Origin: CAVQNQ01 sp963714205
Lineage (GTDB): Bacteria > Acidobacteriota > Terriglobia > Bryobacterales > Bryobacteraceae
Reading direction: 5' to 3'
Length of the DNA stretch: 64,000 nt
NCBI GenBank assembly: GCA_963714205.1
Contig: CAVQNQ010000002.1
Coordinates: forward strand, 1,116,001 to 1,180,000
Shown here: piece after piece, positions 45,726 through 53,500 of the stretch
Layout: every line of letters starts with the position of its first letter
How positions within the stretch are numbered: position 1 is the stretch's first letter
Notes under the pieces: model-generated
Databases searched by the model: none
What the model was told of the DNA's origin: nothing
What the model saw: only the letters and a program-made list of their open reading frames with translations
Program-made: the position numbers and the translations under genes

Positions 45726-46505
45726 ATGAAGACGGAGCGTGAACACCGAGACGATATCGTCCGCATTGGCCAGCTGGTATTCCAGAAAGGCTGGATTGCG
45801 TCCAACGATGGCAACATTAGCGTCCGCCTGGACGCCGAACGGATACTGGCTACGCCCACGGGTGTGTGCAAAGGAATGATGGCTCCCGACGACTTGATCG
45901 TCGTGGACATGAAGGGCAACAAGATTTCGGGGCGCCGCGAGCGCACCAGCGAGATCATGCTGCACCTGACCATCTATGATATGCGTCCGGATATAAACGC
46001 CGTTCTGCACGCCCATCCCCCGGTGGCCACCGGCTATGCCAGTGCCGGACGGTCGCTCAACCAGGCTCTGCTGCCGGAAGTCATCATCGGATTGGGCTGC
46101 GTGCCGCTGGCGGAATACGGCTTGCCGGGCACCCCGGCGATCACCGAGCCGATGCTGCCCCTGATTCCCAAGTACGACGCCCTGTTGATGGCCAATCACG
46201 GCGCCGTGTGCTATGGCCCGGATGCCTTTGCCGCCTACTTCCGGATGGAATCCGTGGAGCACTTCGCCCGTATCGCGCTGGTGACGGAGTTGCTGGGCGG
46301 AGCGCGTGTGCTGCCGCGCGGGGAAGTCAACAAGCTGCTCGATGCGCGTTCGCGTTACGGCGTGAAGGCGCGTAATGCCGGCGAAGTCGGTTGCCCCGTG
46401 GCGGCCGGCGAAGCCGGGGCGGGGTCGGAGGAGCGGTTCAACGTGACGCGCACGGAACTGGTCGGCCTGGTGGAAGAGGCTCTCCGGGCGCGGGGCTTGG
46501 TTTGA
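45726..46505 (+). CDS. Class II aldolase (fuculose-phosphate aldolase type), BMC-associated
   Basis: 259 residues from the ATG at 45726. Active-site residues are Glu76 in RTSEIMLHL and the zinc histidines His95 and His97 in LHAHPP and His158 in MANHGAV; the phosphate-binding segment is WIASNDGNISVRL. Homologues cleave L-fuculose-1-phosphate or L-rhamnulose-1-phosphate to dihydroxyacetone phosphate and lactaldehyde. After the catalytic domain (about residue 215) come a Gly/Ala-rich linker and an amphipathic helix TRTELVGLVEEALRARGL at the C-terminus, the layout of an encapsulation peptide. Shell genes follow directly, so the enzyme is probably packaged in a microcompartment. Confidence 0.88.
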   Translation: MKTEREHRDDIVRIGQLVFQKGWIASNDGNISVRLDAERILATPTGVCKGMMAPDDLIVVDMKGNKISGRRERTSEIMLHLTIYDMRPDINAVLHAHPPVATGYASAGRSLNQALLPEVIIGLGCVPLAEYGLPGTPAITEPMLPLIPKYDALLMANHGAVCYGPDAFAAYFRMESVEHFARIALVTELLGGARVLPRGEVNKLLDARSRYGVKARNAGEVGCPVAAGEAGAGSEERFNVTRTELVGLVEEALRARGLV

Positions 46506-46536
46506 AAAGTTTGAAAAGTCAGTCTGGAGACACTAG

Positions 46537-46836
46537 ATGGGCGAAGCGTTAGGAATGATCGAGACGCGTGGCCTGGTGGCCATGATCGAGGCCTCCGATG
46601 CCATGGTAAAGGCCGCCAAGGTGAGCCTGGTCGGCTGGGAGAAGGTCGGCTCGGGATATGTGACCGCCATGGTCCGCGGGGATGTGGCCGCTGTGAAGGC
46701 GGCTACCGACGCAGGCGCCGCCGCCGCGCGGCGCGTGGGCGAACTCATCGCGGTACACGTCATTCCGCGGCCGCACCAGAGCCTGGAAGACGTTCTGCCG
46801 ATCGGCAAGACGCAGGCTCAGAGCGCCGGCAAGTAG
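46537..46836 (+). CDS. BMC-H hexameric microcompartment shell protein
   Basis: A 99-residue protein comprising one complete BMC domain. It starts with the classic EALGMIETRGLVAMIEASDAM, continues to the pore loop KVGSGYVTAMVRGDV (pore residues Gly38-Ser39-Gly40) and ends AVHVIPRPHQSLEDVLP. This is the canonical hexamer that tiles BMC facets. It lies 31 bases after the aldolase with a GGAG ribosome binding site. Only one hexamer gene is present here. Confidence 0.97.
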   Translation: MGEALGMIETRGLVAMIEASDAMVKAAKVSLVGWEKVGSGYVTAMVRGDVAAVKAATDAGAAAARRVGELIAVHVIPRPHQSLEDVLPIGKTQAQSAGK

Positions 46837-46851
46837 CCGAATCGGGACCCC

Positions 46852-47118
46852 ATGATTCTGGCCCGCGTGGTGGGTACCGTAGTTGCCACCCGGAAAGATC
46901 CCCGGCTCGAAGGCAAGAAACTGCTGGTATTGAAGCCGGTTACGCCGGACGGCAAGGACGAGCCCGGCTACGTGGTGGCCGTCGATACGGTCAGCGCCGG
47001 CTATCGCGAGCGTGTCCTCGTGGTGGCAGGCAGTTCCGCGCGCATGGCTGAAGGGTGCAAGGATACGCCCGTGGATACCTCCATCGTCGGCATCATCGAC
47101 GACGTGCAGATGGGCTGA
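46852..47118 (+). CDS. BMC-P pentameric vertex protein, copy 1 (EutN/CcmL family)
   Basis: An 88-residue EutN/CcmL-fold protein: MILARVVGTVVATRKDPRLEG, KLLVLKPVTPDG, VVAVDTVSAGYRERVLVVAGSSAR and DTSIVGIIDDVQ. Five copies form the pentamer that caps a shell vertex. It begins 15 bases after the hexamer gene, and the next vertex gene starts 3 bases after its stop. It differs clearly from the two following copies and so is not a recent duplicate. Confidence 0.95.
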   Translation: MILARVVGTVVATRKDPRLEGKKLLVLKPVTPDGKDEPGYVVAVDTVSAGYRERVLVVAGSSARMAEGCKDTPVDTSIVGIIDDVQMG

Positions 47119-47121
47119 ACC

Positions 47122-47412
47122 ATGTTTCTGGGCCGCGTAGTGGGATGTGTCTGGGCCACCGTGAAACACCCCGAGTACGAAGGCATTCGCCTGCTGGTGG
47201 TTCAGCCGATTACCGCGGATCGAAAGAACGCCGGAAAACAAATCATCTGCGCGGATTCCACGGGCGCCGGCACGGGCGATGTGATCTACTGGGTGCGCGG
47301 CCGTGAGGCCCACCTCCCCTTCCTGCCCCATGAGCCGCCGGCGGATGCGGCCATCGTCGCGATCGTGGACACCATTCACCTCGCGGGCCAGGAGCGCGGC
47401 GAGCCATGCTGA
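47122..47412 (+). CDS. BMC-P pentameric vertex protein, copy 2
   Basis: A 96-residue EutN/CcmL-fold protein: MFLGRVVGCVWATVKHPEYEG, RLLVVQPITADRKNAGKQI, and the C-terminal DAAIVAIVDTIHL. The loop region (CADSTGAGTGDVIYWVRGREAHLPF) is longer and more divergent than in copies 1 and 3. It overlaps copy 3 by 7 bases. Three vertex paralogues are the usual complement of the Planctomycetes/Verrucomicrobia-type (PVM-like) microcompartments, where they may form different pentamers. Confidence 0.95.
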   Translation: MFLGRVVGCVWATVKHPEYEGIRLLVVQPITADRKNAGKQIICADSTGAGTGDVIYWVRGREAHLPFLPHEPPADAAIVAIVDTIHLAGQERGEPC

Positions 47413-47687
47413 TCGCGCGCGTGGTCGGCGAGATGACCTCCACCCGCAAGCATCCCAGCCACGAGGGGATCAAGATCCTGCTGGTTCAACCGCTCAATCT
47501 GGACGGCAGCGACCGGGGAAACGCCTTGGTGGCCCTGGACGCCGTGGAAGCCGGGATCGGCGACCGCGTGCTGGTGGCCACCGAAGGCTACAGCGCCATG
47601 ACCTCCGTGGGGAGGATTCGTTCACCCATTGACATGTCCGTGATTGGCTTCATCGACCAAATCGACCTGCTGCCGGGCGTGTCCTGA
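47406..47687 (+). CDS. BMC-P pentameric vertex protein, copy 3
   Basis: A 93-residue EutN/CcmL-fold protein: MLIARVVGEMTSTRKHPSHEG, KILLVQPLNLDGSDRGN, VALDAVEAGIGDRVLVATEGYSA and DMSVIGFIDQIDL. It ends the shell operon. Its last 66 bases overlap the 3' end of a membrane protein gene on the opposite strand. No aldehyde dehydrogenase, phosphotransacylase or second hexamer gene follows. Confidence 0.95.
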   Translation: MLIARVVGEMTSTRKHPSHEGIKILLVQPLNLDGSDRGNALVALDAVEAGIGDRVLVATEGYSAMTSVGRIRSPIDMSVIGFIDQIDLLPGVS

Positions 47688-48209
47688 GGAGCCATGCCGG
47701 CGAACCAGCCGGAACGCCAGCGCCAGCCCGGCGGCTACCTTGCCGATTTCCACCACCCAATAGCCGATATCCGCGAGCGCCACGGCGCTGTCCTCTGATG
47801 ATATCAGCGCATCCGCGCCGGCCCGCCCGCCCGGCGCGAACAGCCCCGGCATGAGCAGCAGTTGTTGTCCCAATACCGCCGCGAGCATGACCAGAGCCAA
47901 AATCAGGGCGGCCTTGCCTTCCGCGGTGCCAAACAGCAGGAAGAAGAAGAAGACCGCGCCCCACGCGATCTGGGCGATCGACCAGGCCTCGAACAGCCAG
48001 CGGCTCCGCTGCACGGCCTGATATTCCAGCAGGAGGCGCGCTTCGCCCGGTCCGAGGGCCTTGATCTGCGGATTCAGGGCCGGGCCGGGGTTCTTCAGAA
48101 TCCGGTCCACCGAGCGGGAGCTGTCCAGCGCCACCAGCGCCATCAGCAGCCCGGCTCCGATCCAAATCCCCAACAGGAGACATGCCAGCCGGCGGGAGTG
48201 CATGCGCAA
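47622..48209 (-). CDS. Four-helix membrane protein of unknown function (DUF4149-like)
   Basis: A 195-residue protein with four hydrophobic helices (ACLLLGIWIGAGLLMALVAL; IAQIAWGAVFFFFLLFG; ALILALVMLAAVLGQQLLLMPG; VVEIGKVAAGLALAFRLV). An amphipathic stretch lies after the first helix (LNPQIKALGPGEARLLLEYQA). The layout resembles DUF4149/TMEM205-like proteins, though I am not sure of the family. The start may be Met1 or Met3 (48203). The final residues (HARQQVDLVDEANHGHVNG) are read antisense to the third vertex protein gene, which suggests the tail is not conserved. Confidence 0.55.
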   Translation of the reverse strand: MRMHSRRLACLLLGIWIGAGLLMALVALDSSRSVDRILKNPGPALNPQIKALGPGEARLLLEYQAVQRSRWLFEAWSIAQIAWGAVFFFFLLFGTAEGKAALILALVMLAAVLGQQLLLMPGLFAPGGRAGADALISSEDSAVALADIGYWVVEIGKVAAGLALAFRLVRRHGSSGHARQQVDLVDEANHGHVNG

Positions 48210-48296
48210 CTCACGATTCTAACGCAGAGTGCTACTTGCCTGACCGCGCCGGGACCGCGCCGGAACGATTTTCCAGCCGGGGACAAACCGCGCATC

Positions 48297-48323
48297 TAAA
48301 GTTCCACGTTGCGCCGCCGATTA
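48297..48323 (+). promoter_or_regulatory. Sigma-28 (FliA) type promoter before fliW
   Basis: TAAAGTTC at 48297-48304, an 11-base spacer, then GCCGATTA at 48316-48323. This differs at only two positions from the enterobacterial FliA consensus TAAAGTTT-N11-GCCGATAA. The fliW start lies 22 bases downstream of the -10 element. The promoter would place fliW, csrA and the methyltransferase in the late flagellar class. Confidence 0.8.
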
Positions 48324-48344
48324 TTGGACAGGGCCATTACTCCA

Positions 48345-48803
48345 ATGCCGGTTTTTGAAACCAGAAGCTTCGGGCGAATCCCCTACGAAGAAGATGCGGT
48401 GCTCGAATTCCCCTCCGGGCTGCCCGGATTCGAGTTGCGCCACCGCTTTGTGGCGCTCGATTTCAAGGAGCGCCGCCCGCTGATCCTCCTGCAGAGCCTG
48501 GAAGACCCCTGCCTGTGCTTCATCACGTTGCCGGTGCTGGTGGTGGATCCGCGCTACCGGCTGGAGGTGAACGCCGAGGACCTGGCACTGGTGGGGCTCG
48601 CCGCGGCGCGGCAGCCGCGCATCGGCGAGGAGGTGCTCTGCCTGGCGGTGGTGGCGGTGCGGGAGAGCGGTCCGACGGCCAATCTTCTGGCACCCATCGT
48701 GGTCAACCTGGCCAATCGGAAGGCCGTGCAGGCGGTGGCACCGCAATCCGGCTACTCCCACCAGCAGGCCCTGGTGTCCGAAGAGGCGGCCGTATGCTCG
48801 TAA
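48345..48803 (+). CDS. fliW: Flagellar assembly factor FliW
   Basis: 152 residues from the ATG at 48345; the ATG at 48309 overlaps the promoter. The family start is RSFGRIPYEEDAVLEFPSGLPGFELRHRFV, split here over two neighbouring segments. The second half has LCFITLPVLVVDPRYRLEV and VVAVRESGPTANLLAPIVVNLANRKAVQAV. FliW binds flagellin; when flagellin is exported, FliW is freed to bind and inhibit CsrA, releasing flagellin mRNA for translation. Overlap with csrA by 10 bases and the nearby flagellin gene fit this switch. Confidence 0.95.
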   Translation: MPVFETRSFGRIPYEEDAVLEFPSGLPGFELRHRFVALDFKERRPLILLQSLEDPCLCFITLPVLVVDPRYRLEVNAEDLALVGLAAARQPRIGEEVLCLAVVAVRESGPTANLLAPIVVNLANRKAVQAVAPQSGYSHQQALVSEEAAVCS

Positions 48804-49033
48804 TGTCGCGGCGGAAGGGCGAGACCATTCTGATCGGCGACGAGATCGAAATTGTGATCGCGCACATCGGCCGCTCGCGCGTACGGGTGGGCATTCGCGC
48901 GCCCCGCTCCATGCTGGTGATCGCGCGGGAGGTGAAGCTGGTGCGCGACGAAAACCTGGCGGCTGCCGCGGGGCCCTCGCCGGTGGCGCTTTCCGGTTTG
49001 TTGGCGCACTTGCAGCCGGGGGTGCGCGAATGA
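48794..49033 (+). CDS. csrA: Carbon storage/flagellin translation regulator CsrA
   Basis: A 79-residue protein. The N-terminal 50 residues are a complete CsrA domain: MLVMSRRKGETILIGDEIEI, IGRSRVRVGIRAPRSMLVIAREV, including the RNA-binding Arg45. A tail of about 25 residues (AAAAGPSPVALSGLLAHLQPGVRE) extends beyond the usual length. Longer C-termini are known in FliW-regulated CsrA proteins, where they contact FliW. It overlaps fliW by 10 bases and the methyltransferase by 4 (ATGA). The likely target is the flagellin leader at about 50530-50561. Confidence 0.93.
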   Translation: MLVMSRRKGETILIGDEIEIVIAHIGRSRVRVGIRAPRSMLVIAREVKLVRDENLAAAAGPSPVALSGLLAHLQPGVRE

Positions 49034-50496
49034 CGGAAATGTGCGCCGTGCCGCACCGGCCCTGTGGGTTACCCGTGGCGGCGAAGAATGCCGAGGATCT
49101 TGACAAAGGAGGCTTGAAGATGCCGGTCGTGATCTCCTCCAAAAATAGTGAGCGGCTCTTGCGGCCGCCGGATGCGGCCGGGCTGGCCCGGCGCCTGGTG
49201 GCCACGGTGTGTCCCGCGTGCGGGCATCGCGTGGCCGTGCCCTTTTACCACGGTGGACGGCAGCCACCGGCAGCCGCGGCCTCGGCCGCCAGCGCCGGGG
49301 AGGCGCTCGGAATGGCGCGCCTGCCGCTTGAATTCGTCCGCTGCATCGCCTGCGGACACATCTTCAACGCTGCGTTCGACGGTCCGGCCTCCTGCCCGGC
49401 AGCGCCCGGCCGCGTGTTCAACCAGGGAGCGCAGTGGGCGCGCTTCAAGCGCGAGTCGGCCGCGGAGGTGCTGCGCCGCCTCCCGCCCATCCCCGTGGTA
49501 GTGGAGGCCGGGTGCGGCGATGGCACGTTCCTGGATTTGCTGGCGAAGGGACGCCGCGGGGGGCGCTTCATCGGCTTCGAACCCCAAGCGTCGCCGCCGG
49601 CCGGGGCAACGCGGCTGGAACTGCGGCCCGAGGCCTTCGACGCGGCTGTTCACTTAGGCGAACTCGAGCCGGACCTGGTGATCAGCCGGCACGTGCTGGA
49701 CCGCCTGGCCGATCCGCTGGCGTATCTGCAACACATGGCCATGGCGGCTTCGTGCCTGGGCCAGGGACCCCTGGTATACGTGGAAGTGCCTTGCGCCGAT
49801 CAGGCCCTGGCCGCCGCCCGGACCCAGGATTTCTGCTACGAGCGCCGCTCGCAATTCACCACGGCCAGCTTCTGCCGCATGTTGGACGCCAGCGGGGCCC
49901 GCCTGGAGACGCTCGGACACGCCTACAACCGCGAAGTCGTATATGCCTTCGCCCGGCTGGTGGCGCGCGGCGAGCCGGTGTGCCGGGGCCTGGCGGCGCT
50001 GGAGTTCTTCGACGCCGCCGCCCGCGGGCGAGACCGTATCGCGGCGCAGCTGGAAGCCCTCGGCCGCTCGGGCAAGCGCGTGGCCGTTTGGGGAGGCGCG
50101 GGCAGCCCGGCAGGCTTCCTCAACGCGCACGGCATCGACCGCGAGCGCTTCCCCGTGGTGGTGGATTCCGACGCCGCGCGCGAGGGAAGTTACGTAGCGG
50201 GAACGGGCCAGATCGTCCGGTTCCGGGACTGGCTCCTCGATCATCCCGTGGACGTCGTGGTGGTCGCCTGCCAATGGAGGGCGCAGGACATCCACCGCGA
50301 GATTCGCACGGCCGGCATTCCCTGCGAAGCCCTCCTGGTCGCGCATGGCGGGGAATTGGTCGATTTCGAGCGCGGGAGCCATCCCTACGGCCGGCCCGAA
50401 GGAGCCGCGGAGAAGCCGCCTTCGAAGGCACACCCGGGCGTTCTGGCGCGCGCGGGCGCCCCCGCCGCCATGGGGGCATCGCGGCCCGGCCCTTAA
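49030..50496 (+). CDS. SAM-dependent methyltransferase, sugar C-methyltransferase type
   Basis: A 488-residue protein. An N-terminal zinc-binding part has VCPACGHRV and VRCIACGHIF pairs. A class I methyltransferase domain follows with the SAM loop VVEAGCGDGTFLDLLA. The C-terminal Rossmann-like domain (KRVAVWGGAGSPAGFLNAHG and VDVVVVACQWRAQDIHREI) resembles the Methyltransf_14 domain of NDP-sugar C-methyltransferases such as TylCIII and NovU. It sits between csrA and the flagellin gene, overlapping csrA by 4 bases. The likely job is making a branched sugar for flagellin glycosylation; that link is inferred from position. Confidence 0.75.
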   Translation: MTEMCAVPHRPCGLPVAAKNAEDLDKGGLKMPVVISSKNSERLLRPPDAAGLARRLVATVCPACGHRVAVPFYHGGRQPPAAAASAASAGEALGMARLPLEFVRCIACGHIFNAAFDGPASCPAAPGRVFNQGAQWARFKRESAAEVLRRLPPIPVVVEAGCGDGTFLDLLAKGRRGGRFIGFEPQASPPAGATRLELRPEAFDAAVHLGELEPDLVISRHVLDRLADPLAYLQHMAMAASCLGQGPLVYVEVPCADQALAAARTQDFCYERRSQFTTASFCRMLDASGARLETLGHAYNREVVYAFARLVARGEPVCRGLAALEFFDAAARGRDRIAAQLEALGRSGKRVAVWGGAGSPAGFLNAHGIDRERFPVVVDSDAAREGSYVAGTGQIVRFRDWLLDHPVDVVVVACQWRAQDIHREIRTAGIPCEALLVAHGGELVDFERGSHPYGRPEGAAEKPPSKAHPGVLARAGAPAAMGASRPGP

Positions 50497-50520
50497 AGCT
50501 TCGCTGGAGCGCACCGATGA
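50494..50520 (+). promoter_or_regulatory. Sigma-28 (FliA) type promoter of the flagellin gene
   Basis: TAAAGCTT at 50494-50501, an 11-base spacer, then ACCGATGA at 50513-50520. The match to TAAAGTTT-N11-GCCGATAA is 7 of 8 and 6 of 8. The -35 element includes the TAA stop of the methyltransferase gene. Transcription should start near 50527, giving a leader of about 40 bases before the flagellin ATG. Confidence 0.72.
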
Positions 50521-50529
50521 GAGAAGCGA

Positions 50530-50561
50530 CCGGCAAGAGGCCGGCACCAAACACGAAAGGA
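50530..50561 (+). promoter_or_regulatory. Flagellin leader hairpin and ribosome binding site, candidate CsrA target
   Basis: CCGGC (50530-50534) and GCCGG (50540-50544) form a 5-bp stem with loop AAGAG at the expected 5' end of the transcript. The ribosome binding site AAAGGA (50556-50561) lies 7 bases before the ATG and contains the GGA core that CsrA recognises. Two linked sites, one in the loop region and one at the ribosome binding site, are the usual CsrA arrangement. The loop lacks a perfect GGA, so assignment is tentative. Confidence 0.45.
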
Positions 50562-50568
50562 TTTCACC

Positions 50569-53500
50569 ATGTCGTTTTCGATTCAAACCAACGTAAACTC
50601 TCTGGTCGCCCAGCAAAACCTGAACGTCATTAACGCGTTCCAGAGCAAAACCATCGACCAGTTGACCTCCGGTTACCGCATCAATTCGTCCGGCGACGAT
50701 GCGGCTGGCCTGGCGGTCGCCAACATGTTCCGCAACAACGTCGCGGAAGTGTCGCAGGGCGTGAACAACGCCAACGACGCTGTATCTCAGCTTCAGATCA
50801 TGGATGGCGGCATCAGCAACATATCCACGATGCTCGACCGCCTGCAGACACTGGCCACACAATCGGCCTCGGGCACCTTCACCGGCGACCGCACGGTGTT
50901 GAACAACGAGTTCCAGTCGGTGGTCGGAGAAATCGACCGGCAGGCCCAAGCCATCGGGTTGAATACCGGCGGCACGTTTGCCAAGAGCCTGGACGTCTAT
51001 ATCGGGGGCGGCAGCGGCTCTACCTCCCAGGCGGCCCTGCAGGACGGCATCGTCAACCTCGATTTGACCAAATCGACGGTGGATTCCGCGAGCCTGGGCC
51101 TGACGGGCATGAAGGCGATTGCCGGCACGGTGGCCGCCAATGGCACCGATATCGGCACCGGATCGAGCAACGGCACCACGGTCCAGGATATTGTGAGCTC
51201 CAGCGCCGGCAATGCCGAGGCAAAATCGGGCTACGCCACGTTTGTTCTTGCGGGTCCCGGCTTCTCCGACGACAGCCAGGTCTCGGTGGCGGCAAGCCTG
51301 ACCGGCGTAAGCGACGTGAACACCCTGGTGACGGCAATCAACACCGCCATCGCCAATGCCGCCGGCGGCTCCACGCAGGCCGACCAGGCGCTCAAGAGCG
51401 CCGGCATCGTGGCGACCGTCAACACGGACCAGTACGGGCATCAGCAACTGGCCTTCAGCTCCAGCACCACGGCTTTCCAGGTGACGGCGGGAGACCAGAT
51501 GGCCAATGCGCTGATGGGGAACTTCGCCAGTGCCGGAAGCCCGACCGGCGTGGCCGTCACCAGCACGGTCACCGGCGCGACCACCGATCTCGCGACCAAT
51601 CCCTTTACCCCGGCCGGCGTCTCCGTTCAGGTACAGGGGGCGGGCCTGGCGGGCCCGGTAAATTTCACCTTCTCGTCAGCCGACAGCAGCGTAAGCGACG
51701 CTACCAGCGACCTCATCAAGCAGGTGAACCAGAACGCGCAGTTGCAGCAAGCCGGCATTACCGCCTCTCTGACCTCGGACAACAAGCTTCAGTTCACCAG
51801 CGCTACCGGGGCGACGTTTACGGTTTCCTCCAGCGGCGATACCGCCAACGCACTCGGGCTGGGCACGTTCGTTACCGCCCTCAACGGCGCCGCCTCCTAT
51901 AGCGACATCACCGCGGGCACCGCCTATAGCCAGGCGGCCACCGGCAATGGCGTAGCGACGCTCGGGTTCTCGCTCGACGGAGGCGCCACGGGCGGGATCA
52001 CGCCCGCCAGCATTACCGGCGCGGCCACCGGAACGGGATACAACGGCGGCGGCACGCCGAACGGCACCGTCGACAACGCCGCGGGCGCGCTGGGAACCAT
52101 GACCCTTACGCTCAATGGGAACTCGACCGTTACGGTGAATTTCGGCCTGGATGCCAACCAGTCCGGAACGGAGACGGCCCAGCAGGCCGCCGATTTCATC
52201 AACAACCAGATCCAGACACAGGCCGGCTACGGCAGCGATGTGAAGCTGGCCACGGTAGACTCCGCCACCAACACCATTGTCCTGACCGGTCCGCCCGATG
52301 GAGCCGGGACGATTTCGGCATCCGGCACCGCTGCCAGCGCGCTCGGTTTGACGGCCGTCTCAGGCGCCACGATTGTCGCCGCCAGCGGCAGCGCCGGTAA
52401 CACGGTCTCGGTGAACCTGGCCGGCGACGATGCCACCGGCGCGGTGGCTACCGGAACGGCGGCCGCGGCGGCCAATATCGCCACCGGCACCAACACCATG
52501 GAACTGAACATCGATGGCACGGCCGTTAACGCGAACTTCGCCAACGATGTCAACGCCGCAGGCACGGCGGCCGCCTTCACCAGCGCCACGCTCGGCTCGA
52601 ACGGGGCCGCGAGCACCGTGGGTCTCAGTTCGCTTCAGGGGACCGCGGCCAGCATTGCCGGCGGGGGAATCACGGGAGTCACGTCGCCGTCGCCGTCCGG
52701 CACGGTCAACCTCAGCGGCTACGCGGCAGTCAAGGCCGCCTCCACGGGCACCGCGATCGCGGGTGCCACGAGTGCGACGGCCGGCTCGGTGGACCTCAGC
52801 GGCTTTGCGGCCACTTCGGCCTCCACCACCAGCGCGGCCCTGGGCACGGGCGGTACCGCCGACCCCACGCTTTCCACCCTGCTCTCCGGCTACGCGGCCA
52901 AGGCGGCCACCGTAACAGGCGGGGCTCTGGGCACCAGTGCGAACACCGCCGTGGGGGCGGGCTACGCCCTCGATGTCACCCAGTTCGCGGCCGCGGCGGC
53001 CTCCGCCACGGGCACTACGCAGTTGGCGTCTACCGGCCTGAACCTCGGCGCCTTCGCCGCGCAAGCGGCAGTTATGACCGGAACCGCGGTGGCGGCGAAC
53101 GATACGGCCACGATTTCGGCGCTCGGCAACCTCAACCCGGCCGACACGAGCGATAACCTCATCATTACCGTAAACGACGGCACCAACACCTATACCCATG
53201 CCGTCAACATCAGTGGGGCGACGAATCTGGACGGCGTGGTGTCCGCCATCAACAACGACACCACTCTCAACGCCGGGGGTACCCACCACGTAGTAGCGTC
53301 GGATGCCAACGGCGTACTCACGCTCACTAGCGGCGGCGACCTCGCGGGAGGGGCTACGGGCGCCGCCAAGACCATCACGGTGGCCGCCAATAATGCCTCC
53401 CTGGCGGTCGGCCTGTCCACTTCCGGGCAAGTCGCCAACAGCACGGCGCAAGGCGCGAATTACACCGGGCTGCAACTGACGGTCGATACCCCCGCCCAGG

